A stretch of 64,000 nt of DNA, from positions 55,585 through 119,584 of the forward strand of contig NZ_BMPF01000006.1 of the NCBI RefSeq assembly GCF_014647455.2. The letters are read 5' to 3'. Below the pieces are notes generated by a model, which saw only the letters and a list, made by a program, of their open reading frames with translations, searched no databases and was not told where the DNA came from. A program made the translations under genes and the position numbers. Positions 44,268 through 53,206 of the stretch are shown here, one piece after another (the first letter of the stretch is position 1; each line of letters starts with the position of its first letter). The stretch is from Halarchaeum grantii (GTDB lineage Archaea; Halobacteriota; Halobacteria; Halobacteriales; Halobacteriaceae).

Positions 44268-44686
44268 TCGCGGAGGGCATCGACACCGGCCTCGCCGGCG
44301 TCGGTGAGTTCGTAGCCGCGCTCGCCGTACACCTCGGCCTCGGCGACGAGACCGGCGGCGCGGAACTCCGTGAAGAGGCCGTGGACGTCGCTCTCGCAGA
44401 GGTCGTACTCGGCGAGGACGGTGCGCACGGGGAGGGCGCCGCGCTCGCGGAGTTCGCAGAGGAGGCCGAGCGCGCGCTCGGTCCGCGCGACGGTGAGGAC
44501 GCGCCGCGTCGGCTCGGGGACGGCGCGCGCGGCGGCCTCGAGCGGGTCGGTACCGCCCGCTGATTCGAGTTCGTCGTTCGGGAGATGGGTCTCCGCGCCG
44601 GTCTCGGGGTCGCGGACGAGGCTGCTCTCCGTGGACTCCTTCACGAGCAGGTAGGTGTGGCCGTCGGCGTCGCGAACGGTCCGCAT
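44264..44686 (-). CDS. Hypothetical protein, DUF7346-like (140 aa)
   Basis: The protein begins with a short beta part (RTVRDADGHTYLLVKESTES) and continues as a winged-helix-like domain (LGLLCELRERGALPVRTVLA ... VHGLFTEFRAAGLVAEAEVY). It is found downstream of rad50 in haloarchaea and may bind DNA. The ATG at 44686 begins the conserved part. Its stop overlaps the rad50 stop region by 4 nt (convergent). Confidence 0.7.
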   Translation of the reverse strand: MRTVRDADGHTYLLVKESTESSLVRDPETGAETHLPNDELESAGGTDPLEAAARAVPEPTRRVLTVARTERALGLLCELRERGALPVRTVLAEYDLCESDVHGLFTEFRAAGLVAEAEVYGERGYELTDAGEAGVDALRD

Positions 44687-44726
44687 CGCTCGAACTGTGG
44701 GTCGGCGTGGGGTTAGGCGTGTCGCC

Positions 44727-45044
44727 TCACGCGGACTCGTCCGCGTCCGTCTCCTCGGGGGCGTCGTGGACGCCGGCGTCGATCTCGCGCTGGACGCCGC
44801 GATAGGTGTAGAGGCCGTAGGCGAGTCCGGCGAACCCGAAGAGCGCGACGCCGCCGCCGAGGAGGAGTTGGCCACGGAAGTAGAGGAGCATGAGGCCGAC
44901 GGCGGCGGCGAGGACGGCGACGTTGAAGACGACGACGAGGTAGACGAACTGGCGCTGGAGCGGGTCGCTGAGGTCGACGTTCGACTCCTCTGCGTCCTGC
45001 TCGTCGTCGGCCGCCTCGCTGGCGGGCGTCAGCGGGTTCTTCAC
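44727..45044 (-). CDS. Two-helix membrane protein, DUF7322-like (105 aa)
   Basis: An acidic N-terminus (residues 10-28) is followed by two transmembrane helices (FVYLVVVFNVAVLAAAVGLM and GGGVALFGFAGLAYGLYTY) and an acidic C-terminus. GTG start at 45044, with ctcttaacg 26 nt upstream. Function unknown. Confidence 0.7.
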   Translation of the reverse strand: MKNPLTPASEAADDEQDAEESNVDLSDPLQRQFVYLVVVFNVAVLAAAVGLMLLYFRGQLLLGGGVALFGFAGLAYGLYTYRGVQREIDAGVHDAPEETDADESA

Positions 45045-45084
45045 GAGCGAAAGAAGGAACGGGGCGCGTTAAGAGCGTTGCTAG

Positions 45085-45279
45085 TTAGCGCTGATCACCG
45101 AGGGGGACCGCGTGCGTCGCCTTCAGCCACGCGAGGGGGTTCTCCGAGTCGTAGAGCACGACCCCATCACCGGTCTCGTACGTCTCGATGCCTTCTCTGG
45201 GGTCGTCGCCTTCGGGGAGCTGGGGAACGTGATTCCCGTGCTCGTCGTCCTGCGTGGCATTATCGGACACGTCTTTCAC
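45085..45279 (-). CDS. Small DUF7331-like protein (64 aa)
   Basis: Hydrophilic protein with the conserved end VVLYDSENPLAWLKATHAV. GTG start at 45279 placed 26-28 nt after a strong ggtatataatatgg TATA element (about 45300-45314), fitting a leaderless mRNA. It lies upstream of polB on the opposite strand. Function unknown. Confidence 0.7.
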   Translation of the reverse strand: MKDVSDNATQDDEHGNHVPQLPEGDDPREGIETYETGDGVVLYDSENPLAWLKATHAVPLGDQR

Positions 45280-45441
45280 CTCTGGCCTATGCTATGTGTT
45301 ACCATATTATATACCTTTCCCCAAATGACGCCCGCAAGACGCGGCGCCGTCTGCCAGTTTGCCGGCGGGGCGGACGTCACGGCCGCGCGCGTCGGCGGCG
45401 AAGGCGCGGGCTTTTAGGACCGTAGACGCTACGAGACGGTA

Positions 45442-48159
45442 ATGACGAACGCCAGCCTCACGGACTTCTCGGCCGGCGGCGACGGCGGCGACGCAGACGG
45501 CGACGCCGCCGCCCGCCCCGAGGAGGAGGCGCGATACGTCGCCGGCGACGACGACCCCGTCGTCAGCGAGGTGTTCGACGCCGAATCCGGCGCGCTCCCC
45601 GATGTCGACGCCACGCTCGAGTTGATGGTGACGCAGGTCGACTACACCGTCGAGGGCTCCGGCGAGCGCGAGCGCCCCGTGATCCACGTCTTCGGTCGGA
45701 CGAGCGAGAACACGGTCGAGCACGTCCGCGTCCACGGCTTCCGCCCGTACTTCTACGCGCCCACCGACTCCCTCACCGAGGACGATCTCGCGAAGGACGT
45801 CATCACCGGCCACGAGGGGGGCTACGAGTCGATCCGCGGCGACGACCTCACGAAGATATTCGGGCGAACCCCGCGCGACGTCGGGAACATCCGCGACGAG
45901 TACGACCACTACGAGGCGGACATCCTCTTCCCGAACCGCTTCCTCATCGACAAGGACGTCAACAGCGGGATCCGCGTGCCCGCCCGCCGCGCCGAGAGCG
46001 ACGGCGCACTCGTCGTCCGCCACGACGAAGTCGAGGCCGTCGAGGCGTCCGCCGACCTCCGCGTGAACACCTTCGACATCGAGGTCGACGACCGCAACGG
46101 CTTCCCCGAGGAGGGCGAAGAACCCATCGTCTGCCTCACCAGCCACGACAGCTACCGCGACGAGTACGTCGCGTGGCTCCAGACGGCGAACGAGGGCGAC
46201 GCGCCCGCGCCCGACGACCTCGACGACTACGACCTCCTCGACGCCGAGGCCGGCGCCACCGTCGACGTCCGTGTCTTCGAGACGGAGGAGGCGATGCTCG
46301 AGGCCTTCCTCACCTACCTCACGGAGACCGACCCCGACGTCCTCACCGGATGGAACTTCTCGGACTTCGACGCGCCCTACTTCATCGACCGCCTCGAGGA
46401 ACTCGACGCGGGCACCGACCACGACCTCTCCTACCACCGCCTCTCGCGCGTGAACGAAGTGTGGCGCTCGGACTGGCAGGGCCCGAACATCAAGGGGCGA
46501 GTGGTCTTCGACCTCCTCTACGCCTACCAGCGCACCCAGTTCTCCGAACTCGACTCCTACCGGCTCGACGCCGTCGCCGAGACGGAACTCGGCGTCGGGA
46601 AGGAGCGCTACGCGGGCGACATCGGCGACCTCTGGGAGGACGACCCCGAGCGCCTCCTGGAGTACAACGTCAGGGACGTCGAGCTCTGCGTCGAGATCGA
46701 CAGCAAACAGGACGTCGTCTCCTTCTGGGAGGAGGTCTCGACGTTCGTCGGCTGTAAGCTCGAGGACGCGACGACGCCGGGCGACGCGGTGGACGTCTAC
46801 GTCCTCCACAAGGCCCACGGACGCTTCGCGCTCCCCTCGAAGGGGCGCCAGGAGTCCGAGGACTACGAGGGGGGCGCCGTCTTCGACCCGATCACGGGCG
46901 TGAAGGAGAACGTGACGGTGCTCGACCTGAAGAGCCTCTACCCGATGTCGATGATGACCATCAACGCCTCCCCGGAGACGAAGGTCGACCCCGACGAGTA
47001 CGCGGGCGACACCTTCCGCGCGCCCAACGGGACGCACTTCCGGGAGGAGCCCGACGGCATCATCCGCGAGATCATCGACGAGACGCTCTCGGAGCGCGAG
47101 GAGAAGAAGGGGCTCCGCAACGACCACGACCCCGGAACGAACGAGTACGAGCGCTACGACCGCCAGCAGGCCGCCGTGAAGGTCATCATGAACTCGCTCT
47201 ACGGCGTGCTGGGCTGGGAGCGCTTCCGCCTCTACGACAAGGAGATGGGCGCCGCCGTCACCGCGACGGGTCGCGACGTCATCGAGTTCACCGCCGACGC
47301 CGCGGGCGAACTCGACTACGAGATCGCCTACGGGGACACGGACTCCGTGATGCTCGAACTCGGCGGCGACGTCGAGACCGAGGAGGCCATCGGGCAGTCC
47401 TTCGAGATAGAGGAGTACATCAACGGCCGCTACGACGAGTTCGCGCGCGAGGAACTCGACGCCGAGGAGCACTTCTTCGAGATCGAGTTCGAGAAGCTAT
47501 ATAGACGGTTCTTCCAGGCGGGCAAGAAGAAGCGCTACGCCGGCCACATCGTCTGGAAGGAGGGCAAGCACGTCGACGACATCGACATCACGGGCTTCGA
47601 GTACAAGCGAAGCGATATCGCGCCCATCACGAAGGACGTCCAGAAGCAGGTCATCGACATGATCGTCCACGGGGAGGAGGCGGACGCCGTGAAGGAGCAC
47701 GTCCACGGCGTCATCGAGGAGTTCCGCGACGGCGACGTCGACCTCGACGACGTCGGGATTCCGGGGGGGATCGGGAAGCGCCTCGACAACTACGACACCG
47801 ACACCGCGCAGGTCCGGGGCGCGAAGTACGCGAACCTCCTCCTCGGGACGAACTTCCAGCGCGGGTCGAAGCCGAAGCGCCTCTACCTGCAGAAGGTGCA
47901 TCCGGAGTTCTTCCGCGAACTCGAGGCCGACCGCCCGGAGTTGCAGGACGACCCGCTCTACATCGAGTTCAAGCGCGACCCGGACGTCATCTGCTACGAG
48001 TACGCCGACCAGATACCGGACGCCTTCGAGGTGGACTGGGAGACGATGCTGGAGAAGACGCTGAAGGGCCCCATCGAGCGCATCACGGAAGCGCTCGGCG
48101 TCACGTGGGACGAGGTCGAGTCGGGACAGACCCAGACCGGCCTCGGCTCCTACATGTAG
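45442..48159 (+). CDS. polB: Family B DNA polymerase
   Basis: Protein of 905 aa. Exonuclease motifs VNTFDIEVDDR, TGWNFSDFDAPYF and YNVRDVELC; polymerase motifs A DLKSLYPMSMM, B KVIMNSLYGVLGW and C AYGDTDSVML; then KKKRYAGHI and GFEYKRSDIAP. It is a replicative polymerase with 3'-5' proofreading. The catalytic motifs are uninterrupted: many haloarchaeal polB genes carry inteins here, but this one does not. A gcttttagg element about 26 nt upstream indicates a leaderless start. Confidence 0.96.
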   Translation: MTNASLTDFSAGGDGGDADGDAAARPEEEARYVAGDDDPVVSEVFDAESGALPDVDATLELMVTQVDYTVEGSGERERPVIHVFGRTSENTVEHVRVHGFRPYFYAPTDSLTEDDLAKDVITGHEGGYESIRGDDLTKIFGRTPRDVGNIRDEYDHYEADILFPNRFLIDKDVNSGIRVPARRAESDGALVVRHDEVEAVEASADLRVNTFDIEVDDRNGFPEEGEEPIVCLTSHDSYRDEYVAWLQTANEGDAPAPDDLDDYDLLDAEAGATVDVRVFETEEAMLEAFLTYLTETDPDVLTGWNFSDFDAPYFIDRLEELDAGTDHDLSYHRLSRVNEVWRSDWQGPNIKGRVVFDLLYAYQRTQFSELDSYRLDAVAETELGVGKERYAGDIGDLWEDDPERLLEYNVRDVELCVEIDSKQDVVSFWEEVSTFVGCKLEDATTPGDAVDVYVLHKAHGRFALPSKGRQESEDYEGGAVFDPITGVKENVTVLDLKSLYPMSMMTINASPETKVDPDEYAGDTFRAPNGTHFREEPDGIIREIIDETLSEREEKKGLRNDHDPGTNEYERYDRQQAAVKVIMNSLYGVLGWERFRLYDKEMGAAVTATGRDVIEFTADAAGELDYEIAYGDTDSVMLELGGDVETEEAIGQSFEIEEYINGRYDEFAREELDAEEHFFEIEFEKLYRRFFQAGKKKRYAGHIVWKEGKHVDDIDITGFEYKRSDIAPITKDVQKQVIDMIVHGEEADAVKEHVHGVIEEFRDGDVDLDDVGIPGGIGKRLDNYDTDTAQVRGAKYANLLLGTNFQRGSKPKRLYLQKVHPEFFRELEADRPELQDDPLYIEFKRDPDVICYEYADQIPDAFEVDWETMLEKTLKGPIERITEALGVTWDEVESGQTQTGLGSYM

Positions 48160-48211
48160 GCGGGCGAACGACTAAGCCGGCGCGGCGCCTACGCTCGTGT
48201 GGGTGACACCC

Positions 48212-48781
48212 ATGGGAAAGAAACTCCTGATGGTCGTCGGTGACTTCGGCGAGGACTACGAGATCATGGTGCCGTTTCAGGCGCTTCAGGCAGTCGGCCA
48301 CGAGGTCGACGCCGTCTGCCCCGAGAAGGCGGCCGGGGACGCCGTGAAGACGGCGATTCACGACTTCCGGGGCGACCAGACCTACCTCGAGGAGCGCGGC
48401 CACGACTTCCAGCTGAACGCGACGATGAGCGACGTCGACCCCGCCGACTACGACGGCCTCGTCGTGCCGGGCGGGCGCGCCCCCGAGTACTTGCGGACGC
48501 ACGAGATCGTCCTCGACACCGTCCGGCACTTCTTCGAGACGGAGAAGCCGGTGGCGGCGCTCTGCCACGGCCCGCAGATCCTCGCGGCCGCGGGCGTCCT
48601 CGAGGGCTACGAGATGACGAGCTATCCGGCGGTCCGTCCGGAGTGCGAGGCCGCCGGCTGCTCGTGGGTGGACGAGGTGACGACGGACGGTAACCTCGTG
48701 ACGGGGCAGGCGTGGCCGGACCACCCGGAGTGGATCGCGCAGTACCTCGACCTGCTCGGCGACGACGAACCGCGCGACTGA
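48212..48781 (+). CDS. DJ-1/PfpI family protein
   Basis: Protein of 189 aa with nucleophile elbow [17 protein letters not shown] (Cys-His), the [14 protein letters not shown] strand and an N-terminal [20 protein letters not shown] (Glu). Family members act as glyoxalases/deglycases or proteases; the exact activity is unknown. The ATG at 48212 is preferred to the upstream GTG (48197). A T-rich terminator follows at 48801-48817. Confidence 0.9.
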   Translation: MGKKLLMVVGDFGEDYEIMVPFQALQAVGHEVDAVCPEKAAGDAVKTAIHDFRGDQTYLEERGHDFQLNATMSDVDPADYDGLVVPGGRAPEYLRTHEIVLDTVRHFFETEKPVAALCHGPQILAAAGVLEGYEMTSYPAVRPECEAAGCSWVDEVTTDGNLVTGQAWPDHPEWIAQYLDLLGDDEPRD

Positions 48782-48800
48782 GGCAGGGGTTTCCAGAACC

Positions 48801-48817
48801 GAAAAACGTTTTTTCTC
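48801..48817 (+). terminator. T-rich terminator before sufC
   Basis: GAAAAACGTTTTTTCTC contains an A5CG-T6 inverted repeat ending in a T run. It is 20 nt after the DJ-1 gene and ahead of the suf promoter. Confidence 0.5.
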
Positions 48818-48847
48818 TCTGCGAACTCAAGGGGGTAGAATGCGTAA

Positions 48848-48866
48848 CCTTAATCCCGCGCGCGGG
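48848..48866 (+). promoter_or_regulatory. suf promoter with palindromic operator candidate
   Basis: A TATA-like cttaat (48849-48854) is followed directly by the perfect 12-base palindrome CCCGCGCGCGGG (48855-48866). The predicted transcription start is near 48878, 12 nt before the sufC ATG. A protein bound to the palindrome would block initiation. It does not resemble the AT-rich DtxR box. Confidence 0.4.
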
Positions 48867-48889
48867 CGTTGTTGAGAACGACATAACCA

Positions 48890-49798
48890 ATGGCTACGAT
48901 CGAACTCAAGAACGTCCACGCGGAAGTCGCCGAGGGGGACGAACAGATCCTTCACGGCGTCGACCTAGAGGTCTCCTCCGGCGAGATCCACGCCCTGATG
49001 GGGCCGAACGGGAGCGGGAAGTCCACCACGTCGAAGGTCATCGCCGGCCACCCCGCCTACGAGGTCACGGAGGGCGAGATCCTCCTCCACCTCGAGGAGG
49101 GCGACTTCGACGACGTCGAGGCGGTCCCCGAGGACGCCCGCACGTGGAACCTCCTCGAACTCGAACCGAACGAGCGCGCCGCGCTCGGCGTCTTCCTCGC
49201 CTTCCAGTATCCCGCAGAGATCGAGGGCGTCACGATGACGAACTTCCTCCGCACCGCGCTGAACGCGAAGGTCGAGGAGCGCGAGGAGCTGCTCTTCGGC
49301 GAGGACGAGGAGGAGGACGAAGAAGAGGACGCGGGCTACGAGACCTCCCCGATGGAGGGGCCCGCCGACGAGGGCGAGATCGGCGTCGCCGAGTTCCAGC
49401 AGAAGCTCAAGGAGACGATGGAGCTCCTCGACATGGACGAGAAGTTCGCCCACCGATACCTCAACGCCGGCTTCTCCGGCGGTGAGAAGAAACAGAACGA
49501 GGTCCTGCAGGCGGCCCTGCTCGAGCCCACCATCGCGGTGCTCGACGAGATCGACAGCGGTCTCGACATCGACCGCCTTCAGGACGTCGCGAACGGCATC
49601 AACGCCCTTCGCGACGAGCAGGGCACCGGCGTCCTGCAGATCACGCACTACCAGCGCATCCTCGACTACGTCGAACCCGACACCGTCCACATCATGCTCG
49701 ACGGCGAAATCGCCATGGAGGGCGGTCCGGAACTCGCCGAGAAGCTCGAGGACAAGGGGTACGACTGGGTGCGCGAGCAGGTCTACAACGCGGCTTAA
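48890..49798 (+). CDS. sufC: Fe-S assembly ATPase SufC
   Basis: Protein of 302 aa. ABC ATPase with Walker A LMGPNGSGKSTTSKVIAG, signature FSGGEKKQNEVLQAALL and Walker B IAVLDEIDSGLDID. It is longer than bacterial SufC (about 250 aa) because of an acidic insert (EEREELLFGEDEEEDEEEDA and following, residues 126-155). It energises the SufBCD scaffold. It is first in sufC-sufB-sufD, 9 nt before sufB. Confidence 0.96.
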   Translation: MATIELKNVHAEVAEGDEQILHGVDLEVSSGEIHALMGPNGSGKSTTSKVIAGHPAYEVTEGEILLHLEEGDFDDVEAVPEDARTWNLLELEPNERAALGVFLAFQYPAEIEGVTMTNFLRTALNAKVEEREELLFGEDEEEDEEEDAGYETSPMEGPADEGEIGVAEFQQKLKETMELLDMDEKFAHRYLNAGFSGGEKKQNEVLQAALLEPTIAVLDEIDSGLDIDRLQDVANGINALRDEQGTGVLQITHYQRILDYVEPDTVHIMLDGEIAMEGGPELAEKLEDKGYDWVREQVYNAA

Positions 49799-49807
49799 GA
49801 TACAATC

Positions 49808-51235
49808 ATGAGTTCAGAAGAGAACCTACAAGAGACCGACACCGAGGCGCGCTTCGAGTTCAAGAAGGAGCAGCATTCGGCCTTCCAGTCCGAGAAGGGA
49901 CTGACCGAGGAGACCATCCGACTCATCTCCGAGGACAAGGACGAACCCGACTGGATGCTCGAGCGCCGCCTCCGCGCGCTCAAGCAGTACAAGAAGATGC
50001 CGATGCCGACGGATTGGCCGGGCCAGCCCGACCTCTCCGAACTCGACGTCGAGGAGATCGTCCCGTACATCCGCCCCGACGTCGAGACGCGCGGCGGCGC
50101 GGAGAACTGGGAGGACCTCCCGGACGAGATTCAGGACACCTTCGAGAAACTCGGTATCCCGGAGGCCGAGCGCGAGGCGCTCAGCGGCGTCGGCGCGCAG
50201 TACGAGTCCGAGGTCGTCTACCAGAACATGCAGGAGCGCTGGGAGGAGAAGGGCGTGGTCTTCTGCAACATGGACGAGGCCGTCCAGGAGCACGAGGAAC
50301 TCGTCAAGGAGCACTTCATGACGAAGTGCGTCCCCGCCAGCGACAACAAGTTCGCGGCGCTCCACGGCGCGGTCTGGAGCGGTGGCTCGTTCGTCTACAT
50401 CCCCGAGGACGTCACGGTGAACATGCCCGTGCAGGCCTACTTCCGGATGAACTCGGAGGGGATGGGTCAGTTCGAGCACACGCTCATCATCGCCGAAGAG
50501 GGCTCCGAGGTCCACTACATCGAGGGCTGTAGCGCGCCGAAGTACGGCACGCACAACCTCCACAGTGGCGGGGTCGAAGTCTTCGTGAAGGAGGACGCCC
50601 ACGTGCAGTACTCGACCGTGCAGAACTGGTCGAAGAACACGTTCAACCTCAACACGAAGCGCGCCATCGTCGAGGAGAACGGCACGATGGAGTGGGTCTC
50701 GGGCAGTATGGGCTCGAAGGCCACGATGCTCTACCCGTGTACCATCCTCAAGGGTCGTGGCGCGACGGACAACCACATCACCATCGCCTTCGCGGGCGAG
50801 GGGCAGGACATCGACACCGGCGCGAAGGTCTACCACAACGCGCCCGACACGAAGTCCACCATCGAGTCCAAGTCCATCAGCAAGGACGGCGGCCGCACGA
50901 ACTACCGTGGCCTCGTCCACATCGCGGACGGTGCCGAGGACTCCTCGACGTCCGTCGAGTGCGACGCGCTGATGTTCGACAACGAGTCGACCAGCGACAC
51001 CATGCCGTACATGGAGATCAACGAGTCCAAAGTCGACGTCGCCCACGAGGCGACGGTCGGGAAGATCGGCGACGAGGACGTCTTCTACCTCCAGAGCCGC
51101 GGCCTCGACGACGACGACGCGAAGCAGATGATCGTCGCCGGCTTCATCGAGCCGATCACGGAAGAACTGCCCATCGAGTACGCCGTCGAGCTCAACCGCC
51201 TCATCGAGCTCGAGATGGAGGGGAGCCTCGGGTAA
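49808..51235 (+). CDS. sufB: Fe-S cluster assembly protein SufB
   Basis: Protein of 475 aa. SufB/SufD beta-helix core with the conserved EGCSAPKYGTHNLHSGGVEV, NRAIVEENGTMEWVSGSMGS-type and FYLQSRGLDDDDAKQMIVAG segments. It is the scaffold subunit on which Fe-S clusters are built. No intein is seen. It ends 1 nt before sufD. Confidence 0.96.
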   Translation: MSSEENLQETDTEARFEFKKEQHSAFQSEKGLTEETIRLISEDKDEPDWMLERRLRALKQYKKMPMPTDWPGQPDLSELDVEEIVPYIRPDVETRGGAENWEDLPDEIQDTFEKLGIPEAEREALSGVGAQYESEVVYQNMQERWEEKGVVFCNMDEAVQEHEELVKEHFMTKCVPASDNKFAALHGAVWSGGSFVYIPEDVTVNMPVQAYFRMNSEGMGQFEHTLIIAEEGSEVHYIEGCSAPKYGTHNLHSGGVEVFVKEDAHVQYSTVQNWSKNTFNLNTKRAIVEENGTMEWVSGSMGSKATMLYPCTILKGRGATDNHITIAFAGEGQDIDTGAKVYHNAPDTKSTIESKSISKDGGRTNYRGLVHIADGAEDSSTSVECDALMFDNESTSDTMPYMEINESKVDVAHEATVGKIGDEDVFYLQSRGLDDDDAKQMIVAGFIEPITEELPIEYAVELNRLIELEMEGSLG

Positions 51236-51236
51236 C

Positions 51237-52466
51237 ATGAGCGGAGCGAAACAGTTCCACGCCGGCATCGACGTGGAGACGGTCGAGCGGATCGCCGAGG
51301 AGCGCAACGAGCCGAAGTGGCTCCGCGCGAAGCGCCTCGACGCCCTCGAAGCCCTCTCCGACCTCGACTACCCGGACGTCATCCAGACGCCGGGCCGGAC
51401 GTGGACGAACCTCGCGGACCTCGACTTCGAGGCGCTCGTCGAGCCGTTCGACCAGACCGAGGAGAAGGACTGGGTCGCGGACGACCAGGCGACCGTGGTG
51501 CCGTTCCACGAGGCGCTGAACGACGCGGACCTCGAAGAGCTCGTCAAGGAGCACTTCGGGAGCGTCGTCGACCCCGAGGAGAACCGCCTCACGGCGCTCT
51601 CCACCGCGCTCTTCACGACCGGGACGGTCATCTACGTCCCCTCGAACGTCGACGCCGAGGACGTGAAGATCCGGACGACGATGAACGGGACGTCCCTGTT
51701 CAACTACACGCTCGTCGTCACCGACCAGAACGCCTCCGTCACCATCCTCGAGCGACAGGAGACGGGGAACGAGGCGAACGACTCCGACGAGCGCTACTAC
51801 TCAGGCATCGTCGAAGTCGCCGCCGGCGAGAACGCCTACGTCCAGTACGGCTCGCTCCAGGACTTCGATCAGTCCACGTACAACTACACGCTGAAGCGCG
51901 GCGTCACCGACACGTACTCGACGCTGAACTGGATCGAGGGCAACCTCGGCTCCCGCCTCACGAAGACGGGGGTCTCCACCCTGCTCGAGGGCGAGTCCTC
52001 GGAGACGAAGATCGTCGGCGCGTTCTTCGGCCACGAGGACCAGCACTTCGACCTCGACTCGAAGGTCTGGCACCGCAACGAGCACACGACCGCGGACCTC
52101 GTGACGCGCGGCGTCATCGACGACGAGGCGCGCAGCGTCTACGAGGGCGTGCAGGACGTCGGTCGCGACGCGTGGGACACCTCGAGCTACCAGCGCGAGA
52201 ACACGCTGATGCTCAGTGACGAGTCCGAGGCCGACGCCTCGCCGAAACTCATCATCAACAACCACGACACCGAGGCGAGTCACTCCGCGACGGTCGGCCA
52301 GATCGACCAGGAGGACCTCTTCTACATGGAGGGACGCGCCATCCCCGAGCAGACCGCGAAGAACATGCTCGTCGAGGGCTTCTTCGTTCCCGTCCTCGAG
52401 GAGGTCGAGGTCGACGAGCTCCGCGAGGACCTAGAGGAACGCATCGCGGAACTCCTCCGCGAGTAA
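51237..52466 (+). CDS. sufD: Fe-S cluster assembly protein SufD
   Basis: Protein of 409 aa, paralogous to SufB in its C-terminal half (SHSATVGQIDQEDLFYMEGR, IPEQTAKNMLVEGFFVPVLE). It forms the SufBC2D complex. It starts 1 nt after the sufB stop. The 184-base gap downstream (52467-52650) holds a pyrimidine-rich tract (ttctctcctctctccgttct), probably terminating, and the promoter of the ferritin-like operon. Confidence 0.95.
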   Translation: MSGAKQFHAGIDVETVERIAEERNEPKWLRAKRLDALEALSDLDYPDVIQTPGRTWTNLADLDFEALVEPFDQTEEKDWVADDQATVVPFHEALNDADLEELVKEHFGSVVDPEENRLTALSTALFTTGTVIYVPSNVDAEDVKIRTTMNGTSLFNYTLVVTDQNASVTILERQETGNEANDSDERYYSGIVEVAAGENAYVQYGSLQDFDQSTYNYTLKRGVTDTYSTLNWIEGNLGSRLTKTGVSTLLEGESSETKIVGAFFGHEDQHFDLDSKVWHRNEHTTADLVTRGVIDDEARSVYEGVQDVGRDAWDTSSYQRENTLMLSDESEADASPKLIINNHDTEASHSATVGQIDQEDLFYMEGRAIPEQTAKNMLVEGFFVPVLEEVEVDELREDLEERIAELLRE

Positions 52467-52650
52467 GCGCGACGACCCGCCGTTCTCTCCTCTCTCCGTT
52501 CTGCCGTCTCTCGGTTCTCAACGCTCCTCGCCCGGAGTGGCGACGCCCGCTCGGACAGGGGGCGTGGACCGACGCGCGTCCGGCCGTATCGGGCGCGACG
52601 CCGCCGGTCGAAGGTTAAAGCCTTACGTACTCGCGGCCCAAGTACCGGAT

Positions 52651-52686
52651 ATGCGATTGGGAACGCACGGAGAGGGAGCACCGTGA
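52651..52686 (+). CDS. Leader mini-ORF (11 codons) before the ferritin-like gene
   Basis: ATG 52651 to TGA 52684-52686 encodes MRLGTHGEGAP. The TGA overlaps the GTG start of the ferritin-like gene as GTGA. A ggttaaag promoter element (about 52612-52619) places the transcript 5' end just upstream of the mini-ORF. Its 3' part contains the Shine-Dalgarno-like GGAGAGGGAG used by the next gene. Translation is inferred, not shown. Confidence 0.4.
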   Translation: MRLGTHGEGAP

Positions 52687-53174
52687 GCGTCGCGCCGCGC
52701 GTCGGCTCGGACGGCCAGCTCGCCCGGCTCCTCCAGATCGGGATCGTGCTGGAGGAGGTGGTGGAGGCGCGTGCGTACGAGCACTACCAGCGCCTGCCGG
52801 ACGCGGAGCGCGACACCCGCATCGAGGAACTCCTCGAGGAGGCCCGCGAGGAGTCCGCAGAGCACCGCGAGCGTCTCGAGGACCTCGTCGAGCGCCTCGA
52901 CTGCGACGAGGACGCCACCGTGGACGTCACGGACCTCGTGCGCGAGCACTACGGGCGGACGGACCCCGAGGACTTCGACGGCGTTCTCTACGACCAGTTG
53001 AACGGGGAGGAGACCGCGTACAAGTTCTACGACGACCTCATCGAGGCCGTCGAGGCGAGCGACGCGACGTTCGGTATCGAACGCGAACTACTGCTCTCGA
53101 CGCTCCGGGAGATCCGCGCGGCGGAGGCCGAGGGCGTCGAAGCGGTCGCTGCACTGATGGAGTCCCGCGCATGA
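52683..53174 (+). CDS. Ferritin-like/rubrerythrin-type protein
   Basis: Protein of 163 aa, all helical, with ferritin-like E..E..H patterns (EEVVEARAYEHYQRL, EESAEHRERLEDLVERL, GEETAYKFYDDLIEAV, LREIRAAEAEGV). It probably binds a di-iron centre and stores or detoxifies iron. GTG start at 52683 is preceded by GGAGAGGGAG (52669-52678). It is followed by a DtxR-family regulator, linking it to iron control. Confidence 0.75.
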   Translation: MSVAPRVGSDGQLARLLQIGIVLEEVVEARAYEHYQRLPDAERDTRIEELLEEAREESAEHRERLEDLVERLDCDEDATVDVTDLVREHYGRTDPEDFDGVLYDQLNGEETAYKFYDDLIEAVEASDATFGIERELLLSTLREIRAAEAEGVEAVAALMESRA

Positions 53175-53206
53175 ACGCTCACACAACCACGGAGGCCGCA
53201 TCGTGA
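53171..53206 (+). CDS. Bridging mini-ORF (11 codons) between ferritin-like gene and dtxR
   Basis: ATG 53171 overlaps the ferritin-like stop as ATGA. The mini-ORF encodes MNAHTTTEAAS and its TGA (53204-53206) overlaps the dtxR GTG as GTGA. The GGAGG for dtxR (53191-53195) lies within it. It would let ribosomes pass from one gene to the next by reinitiation. Translation is inferred. Confidence 0.4.
   Translation: MNAHTTTEAAS

Noticed and set aside
45442..48159. Intein in polB
   Set aside because: Motifs A, B and C are continuous and the protein has the length of an intein-free family B polymerase.
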